Below, one piece after another: positions 8,636-15,518 of a DNA stretch of 15,518 bases. Source of the DNA: Anaerolineales bacterium. GTDB taxonomy: Bacteria > Chloroflexota > Anaerolineae > Anaerolineales > Villigracilaceae. Made by a program: the position numbers and the translations under genes. Each line of letters begins with the position of its first letter. Within the stretch, counting starts at the first letter, position 1. The notes below the pieces were generated by a model, which saw nothing but the letters and a program-made list of their open reading frames with translations, searched no databases and was not told the DNA's origin. Where the stretch lies: the NCBI GenBank assembly GCA_016789485.1, contig JAEURE010000033.1, positions 1 to 15,518 of the forward strand. The letters are read 5' to 3'.

Positions 8636-9836
8636 TCTGGCGGTTGCCTGGGCATTTTTATATTTTCTGCAAGGCGCCGTGTATTATCATCTTCAGGTTT
8701 GTGTGATTCTTGTTTTGGCTGGTGTATCGGTAAAGAATCCCGGGCGTTCCCTGTTATTCATGTCTCTGGCTTCAATTTGGGCAGGCATCAGCCGCGTGAA
8801 CTGGTTTCCTGTCCCTGCCATGCTGGGGATTGCAGTCTATGTTCTTGAAACACAAATTGCGGGGAAGGGCTGGCGTTATTGGATACATCCGTTTCTTATG
8901 GGTGTGATTGGGCTTGGTACTGCACTTGCCGCCCAATTTATCTACATTGAAATTTCTGGCAATGCCGATGCCCGTGCGTTTGGTTCAAGTTTCACGTCTG
9001 ATTTGCTTTGGAATCGTCTGTTTCCCAACAGTACATTTTCTTTAGGCATCCTGCCGGGTATATTAATCGTCTCTGCTCCGTTGGGAATTGCCCTGTATCA
9101 AATGTTGAATGGAAGACTGGCGAAACTGCACCCTTTGCGTTCCCTCGTTCTTCTTGCGCTCGTGCTGGTTCTGTTCTTCGGTGGATTGGTCGTGAGCACA
9201 AAGATCGGCGGCGGCGGTGATTTGCATAACATGGATGCATTCCTTGTGATGCTGGCATTGATTGCTACATCTTTTTTTGCAGGGCGTGTCGTCGGCGATG
9301 ACGAGCCAAGCCCCAGCTGGGGGAATGTTCAATGGGGTGTGGCAGCTTTGCTGGTCCCGCTTGGATTCGCGCTTCCACAGATCGGATTCTTTAATTCGTA
9401 CAACCATATCAAAGCAGAAAAAGATATCCAGCGGCTCCAGCAAGTCATTTCACAGGCCGTGGACAGTGGCGGCGAAGTTTTGTTTATTACAGAGCGTCAG
9501 CTCCTTACATTCGGCGAACTGAAAAATATTCCATTGATTCCAGAATATGAGCAGGTTGAGTTGATGGAAATGGCGATGTCTGGCAACCGTGAATATCTGG
9601 AGCAGTATTATTCCGACCTTGATAATCGCCGCTTCGCACTTATTATTGCCGAGGAGCAAAAATACAATCCCCGCAATAATGGTTCTTTCGTGGAAGAGGA
9701 TAATGCATGGGTGCGTTACATAGGGGCGCCTCTTTTGTGCGCATATAAACCTGCCGAGAATCTTCTTTCCAATAATATACAGATCTTCGTGCCGCGCCCG
9801 GGTCGGCCGGTCTGTAAAGATCCGTTCGCGGAATAA
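8628..9836 (+). CDS. C-terminal part of the interrupted GT-C-like glycosyltransferase
   Basis: This open frame of 402 residues starts with ATG 8628, nine bases after the TAG that ends the piece upstream and in the same frame. It begins directly inside a hydrophobic segment (LAVAWAFLYFLQGAVYYHL) with no lead-in, as expected for a middle fragment. About seven membrane segments extend to roughly residue 255, including VVSTKIGGGGDLHNMDAFLV (188-207), a motif I recall from large GT-C-like proteins of Anaerolineae. A soluble region of about 140 residues follows. The catalytic-type loop is only in the upstream fragment. Translation could restart here after termination at 8618, since the two are close, but no strong ribosome-binding site is visible (AGAG at 8617-8620 at best). 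It ends 9 bases before the GT4 gene. Confidence 0.7.
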   Translation: MRYLAVAWAFLYFLQGAVYYHLQVCVILVLAGVSVKNPGRSLLFMSLASIWAGISRVNWFPVPAMLGIAVYVLETQIAGKGWRYWIHPFLMGVIGLGTALAAQFIYIEISGNADARAFGSSFTSDLLWNRLFPNSTFSLGILPGILIVSAPLGIALYQMLNGRLAKLHPLRSLVLLALVLVLFFGGLVVSTKIGGGGDLHNMDAFLVMLALIATSFFAGRVVGDDEPSPSWGNVQWGVAALLVPLGFALPQIGFFNSYNHIKAEKDIQRLQQVISQAVDSGGEVLFITERQLLTFGELKNIPLIPEYEQVELMEMAMSGNREYLEQYYSDLDNRRFALIIAEEQKYNPRNNGSFVEEDNAWVRYIGAPLLCAYKPAENLLSNNIQIFVPRPGRPVCKDPFAE

Positions 9837-9845
9837 AAATTTCCC

Positions 9846-10979
9846 ATGCGTATCCTTACAGTGATTTATGAATTTCCGCCCATTGGCGGCGGCGGGGGCA
9901 GGGCCGCCTACGATATTTGCAAAGAGCTTGCCGCACGCGGACATGATATTTCTGTTCTAACGGCTCACATGCAGGGGCTTCCATTTCAAAATAATGAGGA
10001 CGGGATTCACATCACGCGCATATCCTCCCTGAGGAGAGAACCTTTCCGCGCGACATTTTTCACCATGCTGGCATACGTTCTTGTGGGACTTTGGGCCGGG
10101 CTCCGTCTAATTTACATTCATCGCCCCGATATCATTCACACTCATTTCGCTGTACCTTCTGGCGCCCTTGCGTGGACGTTGTCTGTGCTGACTGGAATCC
10201 CATATGTGCTGACCGCACATTTGGGTGATGTTCCCGGGGGAGTGCCGGAAAAAACGGGGAAATGGTTCCGCTGGCTGGAGCCATTCACGAAACCGATCTG
10301 GAAGCGTGCAAAAAAGGTGGTTGCCGTCAGTGAGTTTACACGTCAGCTGGCTTTGCAGCATTACGCAGTGGAAGTTCAGGTGATCCCAAATGGTGTGGAC
10401 GCCTTGCATCTTGTTCCAGTTGAAGTGAAACTTAATAAACAGCCTCACCTTGTTTTTGCTGGGCGGTTTGTTTACCAGAAAAATCCGCTTGCCATCGTAA
10501 AGATCCTTTCCCATCTCAAAGATTTGGATTGGTCCTGTTCCATGCTGGGGGATGGCCCCATGTTTGAAGATGTAAAAAAAGAGATAGAAAAATATGATAT
10601 GTCCGCCCGTTTTAACTTGCCGGGCTGGGTTACACCGGAAGATGTGCTGAATCAATTTTCAAAAGGCGATATCTTATTTATGCCATCCTTTTCGGAGGGC
10701 CTACCTGTGGTTGGGGTGCAAGCGCTTGCCAAGGGGCTTGCCTTGGTAACCAGCCGAATTGGCGGTTTTCTGGATTTGGTTGATCATGAAGAGAATGGCT
10801 ATCTGGTTGAGGTGCATGACGAGTTGGCTTTTTCTCAGGCTTTGAGAAAACTTATCTCCAGCCCGGAAGTCCTTCTTCAATTCCGTAAAGCCAGCGTTGA
10901 AAAATCGCGCGATTTTGATATACAAAAAGTCGTTGACAAATATCAACAGATATTTCAGAGTGTGCTGAATGAAGGATAA
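9846..10979 (+). CDS. Glycosyltransferase family 4 (GT-B fold)
   Basis: This cytosolic or peripheral membrane enzyme is expected to transfer a sugar from a nucleotide donor to the growing lipid-linked glycan. The 377 residues show the N-terminal GT4 domain with the glycine-rich loop PPIGGGGGRAAYD (11-23), HTHFAVPSGALA (98-109), and a hydrophobic stretch near 70-90 that may sit on the membrane. The C-terminal donor domain has IPNGVD (180-185), AGRFVYQKNP (205-214, with the Arg207 and Lys212 expected to touch the donor diphosphate), LGDGP (234-238) and FSEGLPVVGVQALAKG (282-297). The usual EX7E motif is here Glu284-X7-Gln292, with Gln in place of the second Glu. The start is ATG 9846, without a Shine-Dalgarno site. 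The end overlaps the epimerase gene by 11 bases. Donor and acceptor are unknown. Confidence 0.92.
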   Translation: MRILTVIYEFPPIGGGGGRAAYDICKELAARGHDISVLTAHMQGLPFQNNEDGIHITRISSLRREPFRATFFTMLAYVLVGLWAGLRLIYIHRPDIIHTHFAVPSGALAWTLSVLTGIPYVLTAHLGDVPGGVPEKTGKWFRWLEPFTKPIWKRAKKVVAVSEFTRQLALQHYAVEVQVIPNGVDALHLVPVEVKLNKQPHLVFAGRFVYQKNPLAIVKILSHLKDLDWSCSMLGDGPMFEDVKKEIEKYDMSARFNLPGWVTPEDVLNQFSKGDILFMPSFSEGLPVVGVQALAKGLALVTSRIGGFLDLVDHEENGYLVEVHDELAFSQALRKLISSPEVLLQFRKASVEKSRDFDIQKVVDKYQQIFQSVLNEG

Positions 10980-12039
10980 AACTATTGTCACCATTGTCGG
11001 GGCGCGACCTCAATTCATAAAGGCGGCTCCGGTTTCCCGCGCGTTGACACCGTTCTTTCATGAGGTGATGGTTCATACCGGACAGCATTATGATTACGGC
11101 ATGTCCGATGTTTTCTTCGAAGAGATGGAAATAAAGAAACCCGAGTTCAATCTCGGTATTGGGGGAGGGACGCACGCGGAACAAACGGGCATGATGCTGA
11201 TTGAGCTTGAAAAGATTTTAACTTCAGTAAAACCTGATTGTGTCTTGGTGTATGGCGATACCAATTCCACCTTGGCTGGCGCATTGGCGGCGGCAAAAGC
11301 CGGGATTCTGCTTGCTCATGTAGAGGCAGGCTTGAGGTCCTATGACCGAACGATGCCGGAAGAGGTGAATAGGGTTCTGACCGATCATGTGTCCAGTATG
11401 TTGTTTTGTCCCACAGATGCGGCGGTTAAAAACCTTGCAAAAGAGGGGATTGTACAAGGTGTCCATCGTGTGGGAGATGTAATGTATGATGCCTTGTTGT
11501 ATAACCTTGCCAACGCGCGAGCGAAGTCTAAAGTTTTGGAGCAACTTGGCTTGAAAAAAGGCGGGTACGCGCTTGCCACAGTCCATCGCGCCGCCAATAC
11601 AGATTCCATCGAAAGGATGCATTCCATTCTGGATGGGCTGGGAAAATTGGATACCCAGGTCATTTTTCCCGTGCACCCGCGCACACGCAAGATGATCAAA
11701 GAATGGGGTATATCAACAGGCGCGAATGTGTTGATGGTTGAGCCGGTTGGGTATTTTGATATGCTGGTTCTGCAGGAAAATTCTAATTGTATTCTGACCG
11801 ATTCGGGCGGCGTCCAGAAAGAGGCGTATCTTGCGGGCGTGCGCTGTATTACCTTGCGTGAAGATACAGAGTGGGTGGAGACCGTCGCAGCTGGGTGGAA
11901 TACACTTGTAGGGGTGAATGCGGATCTGATTGTGGAAACCTATAAAAACTGGCATCCGCAAGGGGAGCGTGCCGCTTTGTACGGCGACGGCCATTCTGCT
12001 GTTCAGATCAGTAAAATGATCTTCTCAGCCCTCCGTTGA
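10969..12039 (+). CDS. wbpI: Non-hydrolysing UDP-sugar 2-epimerase, WbpI type (WecB family)
   Basis: The cytosolic enzyme of 356 residues inverts C2 of a UDP-N-acetyl sugar through an anti-elimination/syn-addition mechanism. Family residues are visible: GARPQFIKAAP (Lys18), YGDTNST (Asp97), HVEAGLRS (Glu119), MPEEVNR (Glu131), ATVHRAAN (His206), FPVHPRT (233-239) and DSGGVQKEA (278-286). The segment REDTEWVETV (297-306) is closer to what I recall for WbpI/WlbD, which acts on UDP-GlcNAc3NAcA, than to the TTERPE form of WecB, which acts on UDP-GlcNAc. The neighbouring WbpB, WbpD and WbpE homologues support this: the product would be UDP-ManNAc3NAcA. Plain UDP-ManNAc production remains possible. 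The start at ATG 10969 overlaps the GT4 gene by 11 bases. Confidence 0.9.
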   Translation: MKDKTIVTIVGARPQFIKAAPVSRALTPFFHEVMVHTGQHYDYGMSDVFFEEMEIKKPEFNLGIGGGTHAEQTGMMLIELEKILTSVKPDCVLVYGDTNSTLAGALAAAKAGILLAHVEAGLRSYDRTMPEEVNRVLTDHVSSMLFCPTDAAVKNLAKEGIVQGVHRVGDVMYDALLYNLANARAKSKVLEQLGLKKGGYALATVHRAANTDSIERMHSILDGLGKLDTQVIFPVHPRTRKMIKEWGISTGANVLMVEPVGYFDMLVLQENSNCILTDSGGVQKEAYLAGVRCITLREDTEWVETVAAGWNTLVGVNADLIVETYKNWHPQGERAALYGDGHSAVQISKMIFSALR

Positions 12040-12051
12040 TTTTTTAGTTAC

Positions 12052-12080
12052 TTGACACGGGGGTGTTTTTATGTGAGAAT
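12052..12080 (+). promoter_or_regulatory. Sigma-70-type promoter for the regulator-wbpBDE unit
   Basis: A perfect -35 TTGACA (12052-12057) is followed, 17 bases later, by a -10 GAGAAT (12075-12080), which is preceded by TGT (12072-12074), an extended -10. Transcription would begin near 12087, 16 bases before the regulator ATG at 12103. The spacer also holds a short inverted repeat, ACAC-GGGG-GTGT (12055-12066). This is the strongest promoter candidate in the window, and it would start a new transcript inside an otherwise continuous array. Confidence 0.55.
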
Positions 12081-12093
12081 TCAAAAACTGAAT
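12078..12093 (+). promoter_or_regulatory. Candidate operator sharing the gmd-upstream motif
   Basis: AATTCA-AAAA-CTGAAT here matches AATTCA-GCCG-CTGAAT at 3127-3142. Both contain the inverted half-sites ATTCA-N5-TGAAT, and both begin at the fourth base of the -10 hexamer. A protein bound here would cover the -10 and the start of transcription. The encoded winged-helix protein directly downstream is the obvious candidate ligand, giving autoregulation. Confidence 0.45.
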
Positions 12094-12102
12094 GCTCAAA
12101 TT

Positions 12103-12570
12103 ATGACAGAAATCAAACAGCACGAATACGCCCTCCTCAACGAAATTGCCCAGGATTCGATGGTAACCCAGGCTAATTTGTCTGACCGTCTTGGTATCGC
12201 AGTTGGCAGCGTCAACTGGTATATCAAACGTTTGATTCATCGCGGCTGGGTAAAGGTTTCGCACCTTGACCGCACCCGCCTGAAATACGACCTGACGCCT
12301 GAAGGTATGAAAATATTTACCCAGCGTGCAGTATCGTATGCCCGCGATTCTTTAAAAGTCTATGGCAATTTTCGTGAAAAGGCAAAAGCGATTGCTGTGG
12401 AACTACAGCAACAGGGAGTCCAAAATGTCTATCTCAACGGCGACGATGAGACCATGGACATTTTACGGCTCACCTGTATTGAAGCTGGGATCCGCATCAG
12501 TGATATTCCAGATGATTGCGTGCTCGAATCCGCCGGGCAGGGGTATCAAGTAAAGCGGTTAAAGAGATAA
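12103..12570 (+). CDS. Winged-helix regulator, MarR-like EPS-locus type, with a C-terminal alpha/beta region
   Basis: The protein is 155 residues from ATG 12103. The frame is open back to a TTG at 12052, but that TTG is the -35 hexamer of a good promoter and the extra residues are not DNA-binding-domain-like, so the later start is chosen. Residues 5-70 form a winged helix: a helix-turn-helix with recognition helix about 34-46 (VGSVNWYIKRLIHRG), and a wing through WVKVSHLDRTRLKYDLTPEG (49-68). This pattern is close to the MarR-like regulators found in exopolysaccharide loci (TIGR04176-like). Residues 92-138 look like a beta-alpha-beta unit (NVYLNGDDETMDILRLTCIEAGI), reminiscent of a Rossmann-like sugar-nucleotide-binding half-domain but without a clear GxGxxG. 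It probably controls this cluster, perhaps in response to a sugar metabolite; that is inference. The stop overlaps a possible ATG of the next gene (TAATG). Confidence 0.8.
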   Translation: MTEIKQHEYALLNEIAQDSMVTQANLSDRLGIAVGSVNWYIKRLIHRGWVKVSHLDRTRLKYDLTPEGMKIFTQRAVSYARDSLKVYGNFREKAKAIAVELQQQGVQNVYLNGDDETMDILRLTCIEAGIRISDIPDDCVLESAGQGYQVKRLKR

Positions 12571-12587
12571 TGTCCAAAAGGGAATTT

Positions 12588-13529
12588 ATGTCAAAAAATT
12601 TTGCTGTGATCGGCGTAGGCGGTTATATTGCCCCCCGCCATTTGCGAGCCATTCGAGATACTGGCAATCAACTGTTGGCAGCCGTGGATCCAAAGGATTC
12701 GGTTGGCGTGCTGGACCAGTATTCCTTTGATGTGAAATTCTTTACCGAGATCGAGCGCTTTGACCGTCATCTGGAGAAATTGCGCAGGGGACCTGAAGAG
12801 GGACGCATCCACTATGTTTCGATTTGTTCGCCAAACTATTTGCATGATTCACACTGCCGCCTTGCCCTGCGCGCCGGAGCAGATGTGATCTGTGAAAAGC
12901 CGCTCGTCATCAACCCATGGAACATGGATGCACTTGAAGAACTTGAAACTGAAACAAAGCACCGCATCCATACGGTCTTACAGCTGCGTGTGCACCCTGC
13001 GTTGATCAAGCTCCGCGAGTCTCTTCAAAAAGAGAATGCTGTCCATGATGTGGAACTGACTTATATTACGAGCCGCGGTCCCTGGTATCAGGTTTCCTGG
13101 AAGGGACACTCCGATAAATCGGGTGGTGTAGCGACCAATATCGGTGTGCATTTCTTTGATTTATTGATGTGGCTGTTCGGTTCGGTAAACGGCATCAAGG
13201 TCTATTATTCGGATGATCAGCGTATGTCTGGTTTTATTGAACTGGAACGTGCGCGTGTACGCTGGTTTTTATCGGTTGATAAAAATGATTTACCTGACTC
13301 TGCAAAAGCTGGCGGAAAGACAACCTATCGCTCCATTACGGTGGATGGCAAGGAAGTTGAATTTTCCGAAGGATTTACGGATCTGCATACCCGCATCTAT
13401 GAGGAAACCCTGGCAGGACGTGGCTTTGGCATTGCGGATGCCCGTCCTTCAATCGGCCTGACCTATGCGATTCGCACAGCGGAAATTTCACCGAAGGATG
13501 ATTTGATTCATCCGCTTTTAAAGAAGTAG
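12588..13529 (+). CDS. wbpB: UDP-N-acetyl-2-amino-2-deoxyglucuronate 3-dehydrogenase (WbpB/WlbA)
   Basis: This Gfo/Idh/MocA-family NAD-dependent oxidoreductase oxidises C3 of UDP-GlcNAcA to the 3-keto sugar. It is 313 residues from ATG 12588, close to the roughly 316 of known WbpB. An ATG at 12570 adds six residues (MSKREF), and the frame is open to 12516. I prefer 12588 because the protein then begins MSKNFAVIG, like WlbA, and AAGGGA (12578-12583) lies just upstream. Visible motifs are the nucleotide-binding [18 protein letters not shown] (5-22), SICSPNYLH (78-86), CEKPLV (102-107, catalytic-type Lys104), YITSRGPWY (159-167), NIGVHFFD (184-191, His188), [14 protein letters not shown] (223-236) and [11 protein letters not shown] (258-268). 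These follow WlbA almost word for word. WbpB works coupled with the aminotransferase WbpE, found two genes downstream. Confidence 0.95.
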   Translation: MSKNFAVIGVGGYIAPRHLRAIRDTGNQLLAAVDPKDSVGVLDQYSFDVKFFTEIERFDRHLEKLRRGPEEGRIHYVSICSPNYLHDSHCRLALRAGADVICEKPLVINPWNMDALEELETETKHRIHTVLQLRVHPALIKLRESLQKENAVHDVELTYITSRGPWYQVSWKGHSDKSGGVATNIGVHFFDLLMWLFGSVNGIKVYYSDDQRMSGFIELERARVRWFLSVDKNDLPDSAKAGGKTTYRSITVDGKEVEFSEGFTDLHTRIYEETLAGRGFGIADARPSIGLTYAIRTAEISPKDDLIHPLLKK

Positions 13530-13536
13530 AGTCACT

Positions 13537-14118
13537 GTGCCAGATTATTTTGTTCACCAATCCAGTTATGTGGATGACGGCGCAGAGATTGGCGCTGGTA
13601 CGAAAATATGGCATTTCTGCCATGTTATGCCTCGTGCAAAGATCGGCGAAAGATGTAATATCGGTCAGAATGTGCTGGTTTCCTCTGAAGTGACGATTGG
13701 AAATAATGTAAAAATCCAGAACAATGTTTCGCTATATACTGGGGTGATCGTTGAGGACGATGTCTTTCTTGGTCCTTCGATGGTCTTTACCAACGTGATC
13801 AATCCGCGCAGTCATGTCAGTCGTAAGGATGAATATAAGACCACGCTGGTTCGCAAGGGGGCGTCTATTGGGGCGAATGCAACAATTGTGTGCGGTGTGA
13901 CATTGGGAAAATATTGTTTCGTCGGTGCGGGTGCGGTGGTAACAAAGGATGTGCCTGATTACGCACTTGTCTATGGGTCGCCTGCGCGTGTGCGTGGATG
14001 GATGTGTCAGTGTGGGGAGCAGTTAAAGTTTGAGAACGATCGGGCAGTCTGTCAAAGCTGTGGTGATGCGTATAGAAAACAGGACTCAGTTGTCGGTCCA
14101 GAGAGAGGCGAGCGATGA
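13537..14118 (+). CDS. wbpD: UDP-GlcNAc(3NH2)A 3-N-acetyltransferase (WbpD/WlbB) with C-terminal zinc-ribbon-like tail
   Basis: This acetyl-CoA-dependent acetyltransferase of the left-handed beta-helix (hexapeptide repeat) family acetylates the 3-amino group made by WbpE. It is 193 residues from GTG 13537, seven bases after the wbpB stop. The GTG is chosen because the family begins directly with the first repeat ([16 protein letters not shown]). Hexapeptide repeats run from about residue 8 to 135 ([59 protein letters not shown]). The FTNVINPRS loop (84-92) matches the active-site region of WlbB-type enzymes. After the usual [10 protein letters not shown] end, the protein has Cys157, Cys159, Cys172 and Cys175 (C-x-C, 12 residues, C-x2-C), a small metal-binding ribbon that the Pseudomonas enzyme, as far as I recall, lacks. 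It overlaps wbpE by four bases (ATGA). Confidence 0.93.
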   Translation: MPDYFVHQSSYVDDGAEIGAGTKIWHFCHVMPRAKIGERCNIGQNVLVSSEVTIGNNVKIQNNVSLYTGVIVEDDVFLGPSMVFTNVINPRSHVSRKDEYKTTLVRKGASIGANATIVCGVTLGKYCFVGAGAVVTKDVPDYALVYGSPARVRGWMCQCGEQLKFENDRAVCQSCGDAYRKQDSVVGPERGER

Positions 14119-15212
14119 TTTCGTTGGTTGACTTAACAGCACAGTATCATTCCATCAAGGAGGAAATTGATGCGGCTGTATTAGCCACTCTGGAGTCTGG
14201 GCATTTTATCCTTGGTCCACAGGTTCTAAAGTTTGAGGAAAGTATTGCGACATATCTTGGCGTGAAGCATGCCATTGGGCTTGCCTCAGGTACGGATGCG
14301 CTTGTCATCGCTTTGCGTGCATTGAATATCGGTGAGGGTGATGAGGTTGTTATTCCTGCGTATACATTTTTTGCAACTGCCGGCACAGTCATGTCTGTTG
14401 GTGCGAAGCCTGTGTTTGTGGATGTGGACCCGCAAAGTTATCAAATTGATGTGAACAAAATTAAATCCGCGATCACGCCAAAGACAAAGGCGATCATCCC
14501 TGTGCATCTTTACGGGCACCCTGCTGATATGAATCCGATCCTTGCGATTGCGCGCGAAAATAATTTGAAAGTGATCGAGGATAACGCGCAGGGATTTGGC
14601 GCGGAATACTTTGGAAGAAAAACCGGTTCTTTGGGCGATATTGCCTGTTTGAGTTTCTTTCCCACAAAAAATCTCGGTGCGTTTGGTGATGCAGGTATGG
14701 TGTTGACAAACGACCCTGCGCTGGCTGAACGAATGAGGATGCTGCGCACACACGGCTGGAAGAAAAAATATTATTCAGAAGAGGTCGGTTATAACAGCCG
14801 CCTTGATGCGTTGCAGGCTGCAATCCTTCAGGCGAAATTCCCATACGTCGATTCGTGGAATGATAAACGCCGCGAGTTGGCTCATCGTTACAATGAGCAT
14901 CTTGCGACACCTGGAATTATCCTGCCCGTGGAATGCGAATGGGCGAAGCATGTTTATCATTTATACATTATCCGTTCTGCGAAACGCGATGAATTGCAAG
15001 CGTTCTTAAAGCAAAAGGGGATTGCTTCGGAAGTATATTATCCCCTGCCGCCGCATCTTTCTGTGCCATGCCGCACGTATGGATATAAAGAAGGCGATTT
15101 TCCGCATGCCGAGCTGGCTGCACACGAGACTCTGGCGCTTCCACTCTACCCGGAGTTGACTCTGGAACAACAGGATGAAGTGATCGCGGCTGTGAAAGAG
15201 TTTGTGGGTTGA
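14115..15212 (+). CDS. wbpE: UDP-2-acetamido-2-deoxy-ribo-hexuluronate 3-aminotransferase (WbpE/WlbC), DegT/DnrJ/EryC1/StrS family
   Basis: This PLP-dependent sugar aminotransferase transfers an amino group from glutamate to C3 of the UDP-3-keto-GlcNAcA made by WbpB. It is 365 residues, close to the roughly 360 of known WbpE. Visible residues are [12 protein letters not shown] (56-67, phosphate-binding Gly59-Thr60), PAYTFFATA (81-89, ring stacking), EDNAQGFGA (155-163, Asp156 and Gln159), and [15 protein letters not shown] (180-194), with Ser180 and the Schiff-base Lys185. This is the same number as the catalytic lysine I recall for Pseudomonas Wbp[13 protein letters not shown] (225-236) is the family substrate/dimer motif. 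The start is ATG 14115, overlapping the wbpD stop, with GAGAGG (14103-14108) as ribosome-binding site. Together with wbpB, wbpD and the upstream wbpI it forms a nearly complete UDP-ManNAc3NAcA pathway. Confidence 0.95.
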   Translation: MISLVDLTAQYHSIKEEIDAAVLATLESGHFILGPQVLKFEESIATYLGVKHAIGLASGTDALVIALRALNIGEGDEVVIPAYTFFATAGTVMSVGAKPVFVDVDPQSYQIDVNKIKSAITPKTKAIIPVHLYGHPADMNPILAIARENNLKVIEDNAQGFGAEYFGRKTGSLGDIACLSFFPTKNLGAFGDAGMVLTNDPALAERMRMLRTHGWKKKYYSEEVGYNSRLDALQAAILQAKFPYVDSWNDKRRELAHRYNEHLATPGIILPVECEWAKHVYHLYIIRSAKRDELQAFLKQKGIASEVYYPLPPHLSVPCRTYGYKEGDFPHAELAAHETLALPLYPELTLEQQDEVIAAVKEFVG

Positions 15213-15271
15213 TGACGGAAACTTCATTTAGAAGTCAGAAACTTGAAATTGCAATTAGGTGATTGAAAATC

Positions 15272-15518
15272 ATGGAAAAATCGCTCGAAAATCAAAAATG
15301 GACTGATATTATTAGGCCTCAACGCAACTGGCTCGATTTGCGTTTGGGCGAGCTTTGGCGCGCGCGTGATCTGATCATGCTTTTCGTTTGGCGGGATTTT
15401 GTTTCGGTCTACAAGCAGACTATCCTTGGACCGCTTTGGTATCTCATCCAGCCGCTGCTTACCACCTTAACCTTCACGATCATCTTTGGGAGGATTGCCT
15501 CCCTGCCCACAGATGAGC
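15272..15518 (+). CDS. wzm: ABC-2 type polysaccharide exporter permease, Wzm family (3' partial)
   Basis: The first 82 codons are visible before the window ends. The start is ATG 15272 with AGGTGA (15257-15262) nine bases upstream. A polar N-terminus leads to NWLDLRLGELWRARDL and then LFVWRDFVSVYKQTILGPLW, the amphipathic and coupling region typical of Wzm, TagG and RfbD permeases. The first membrane helix follows (YLIQPLLTTLTFTIIFGRIA). These permeases pair with a Wzt/TagH ATPase, normally encoded just downstream, to move lipid-linked O-antigen, teichoic acid or related polymers across the cytoplasmic membrane. Its place after the nucleotide-sugar genes suggests that the ManNAc3NAcA-containing glycan is exported by the ABC pathway rather than by Wzx/Wzy. 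The gene symbol is by family; the ATPase is outside the window. Confidence 0.9.
   Translation, partial: MEKSLENQKWTDIIRPQRNWLDLRLGELWRARDLIMLFVWRDFVSVYKQTILGPLWYLIQPLLTTLTFTIIFGRIASLPTDE

Noticed and set aside
10107..10655. Antisense open frame of 182 codons
   Set aside because: It is a shadow of the well-supported GT4 gene, with no recognisable motifs or ribosome-binding site.
10933..10969. TTGACA at 10933-10938 and inverted repeat TTCAG-N6-CTGAA (10954-10969) before the wbpI start
   Set aside because: No -10 element lies at 16-18 bases, and the half-site spacing differs from the shared operator at 3127 and 12078. It sits inside the GT4 coding sequence.
12006..12045. Terminator after wbpI: AGATCA/TGATCT hairpin and a run of six T at 12040-12045
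   Set aside because: The hairpin is AT-rich with a 6-base loop and lies about 17 bases before the T-run, so it is not an intrinsic terminator layout.
15243..15270. TTGAAA with GAAAAT as a promoter for the exporter gene
   Set aside because: The predicted transcription start would fall beyond the ATG at 15272, and the hexamers are weak.

Overview
This window is part of a surface-polysaccharide or glycan gene cluster, with every gene on the + strand. The genes are packed tightly (gaps of a few bases, or overlaps of 4 to 11 bases), GC is moderate, many starts lack a Shine-Dalgarno site, and the large multispanning glycosyltransferases resemble those I associate with Anaerolineae. I therefore suspect a Chloroflexota (Anaerolineae-like) genome. 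That is inference from protein resemblance, not proof. No RNA genes, insertion sequences, CRISPR arrays or other mobile elements were seen, and no gene-free stretch exceeds about 65 bases.

Left part (1-3128): two large GT-C-like membrane glycosyltransferases, the first cut by the window edge. Middle part (3165-9836): a GDP-mannose 4,6-dehydratase (gmd), a third GT-C protein, a polyprenyl-phosphate glycosyltransferase of the DPM1/ArnC type, a flippase-like LPG_synthase_TM protein, and a fourth GT-C protein whose frame is broken by a single in-frame TAG at 8616-8618. Next come a GT4 glycosyltransferase (9846-10979) and a WbpI/WecB-type UDP-sugar 2-epimerase (10969-12039).

Right part (12040-15518): a promoter-like site, a small winged-helix regulator of the polysaccharide-locus MarR type, then WbpB, WbpD and WbpE homologues, and the start of an ABC-2 polysaccharide exporter permease (Wzm type). 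With the upstream WbpI-like epimerase, these four enzymes make all steps from UDP-GlcNAcA to UDP-ManNAc3NAcA (2,3-diacetamido-2,3-dideoxy-mannuronic acid). Only the first enzyme, a UDP-GlcNAc 6-dehydrogenase (WbpA), is not in view.

How it fits together: Gmd and the Wbp enzymes supply nucleotide sugars. The GT4 enzyme probably assembles a lipid-linked glycan on the cytosolic face. The DPM1-like enzyme makes polyprenyl-phosphate sugars, the donors that GT-C enzymes use on the outer face. The ABC-2 exporter would move the main chain. The most interesting signals are (a) an inverted repeat, ATTCA-N5-TGAAT, placed in the same register over the -10 regions upstream of both gmd and the regulator gene, which suggests a shared operator, and (b) the amber-interrupted GT-C gene, whose stop lies in an 18-bp segment flanked by an 8-bp direct repeat.
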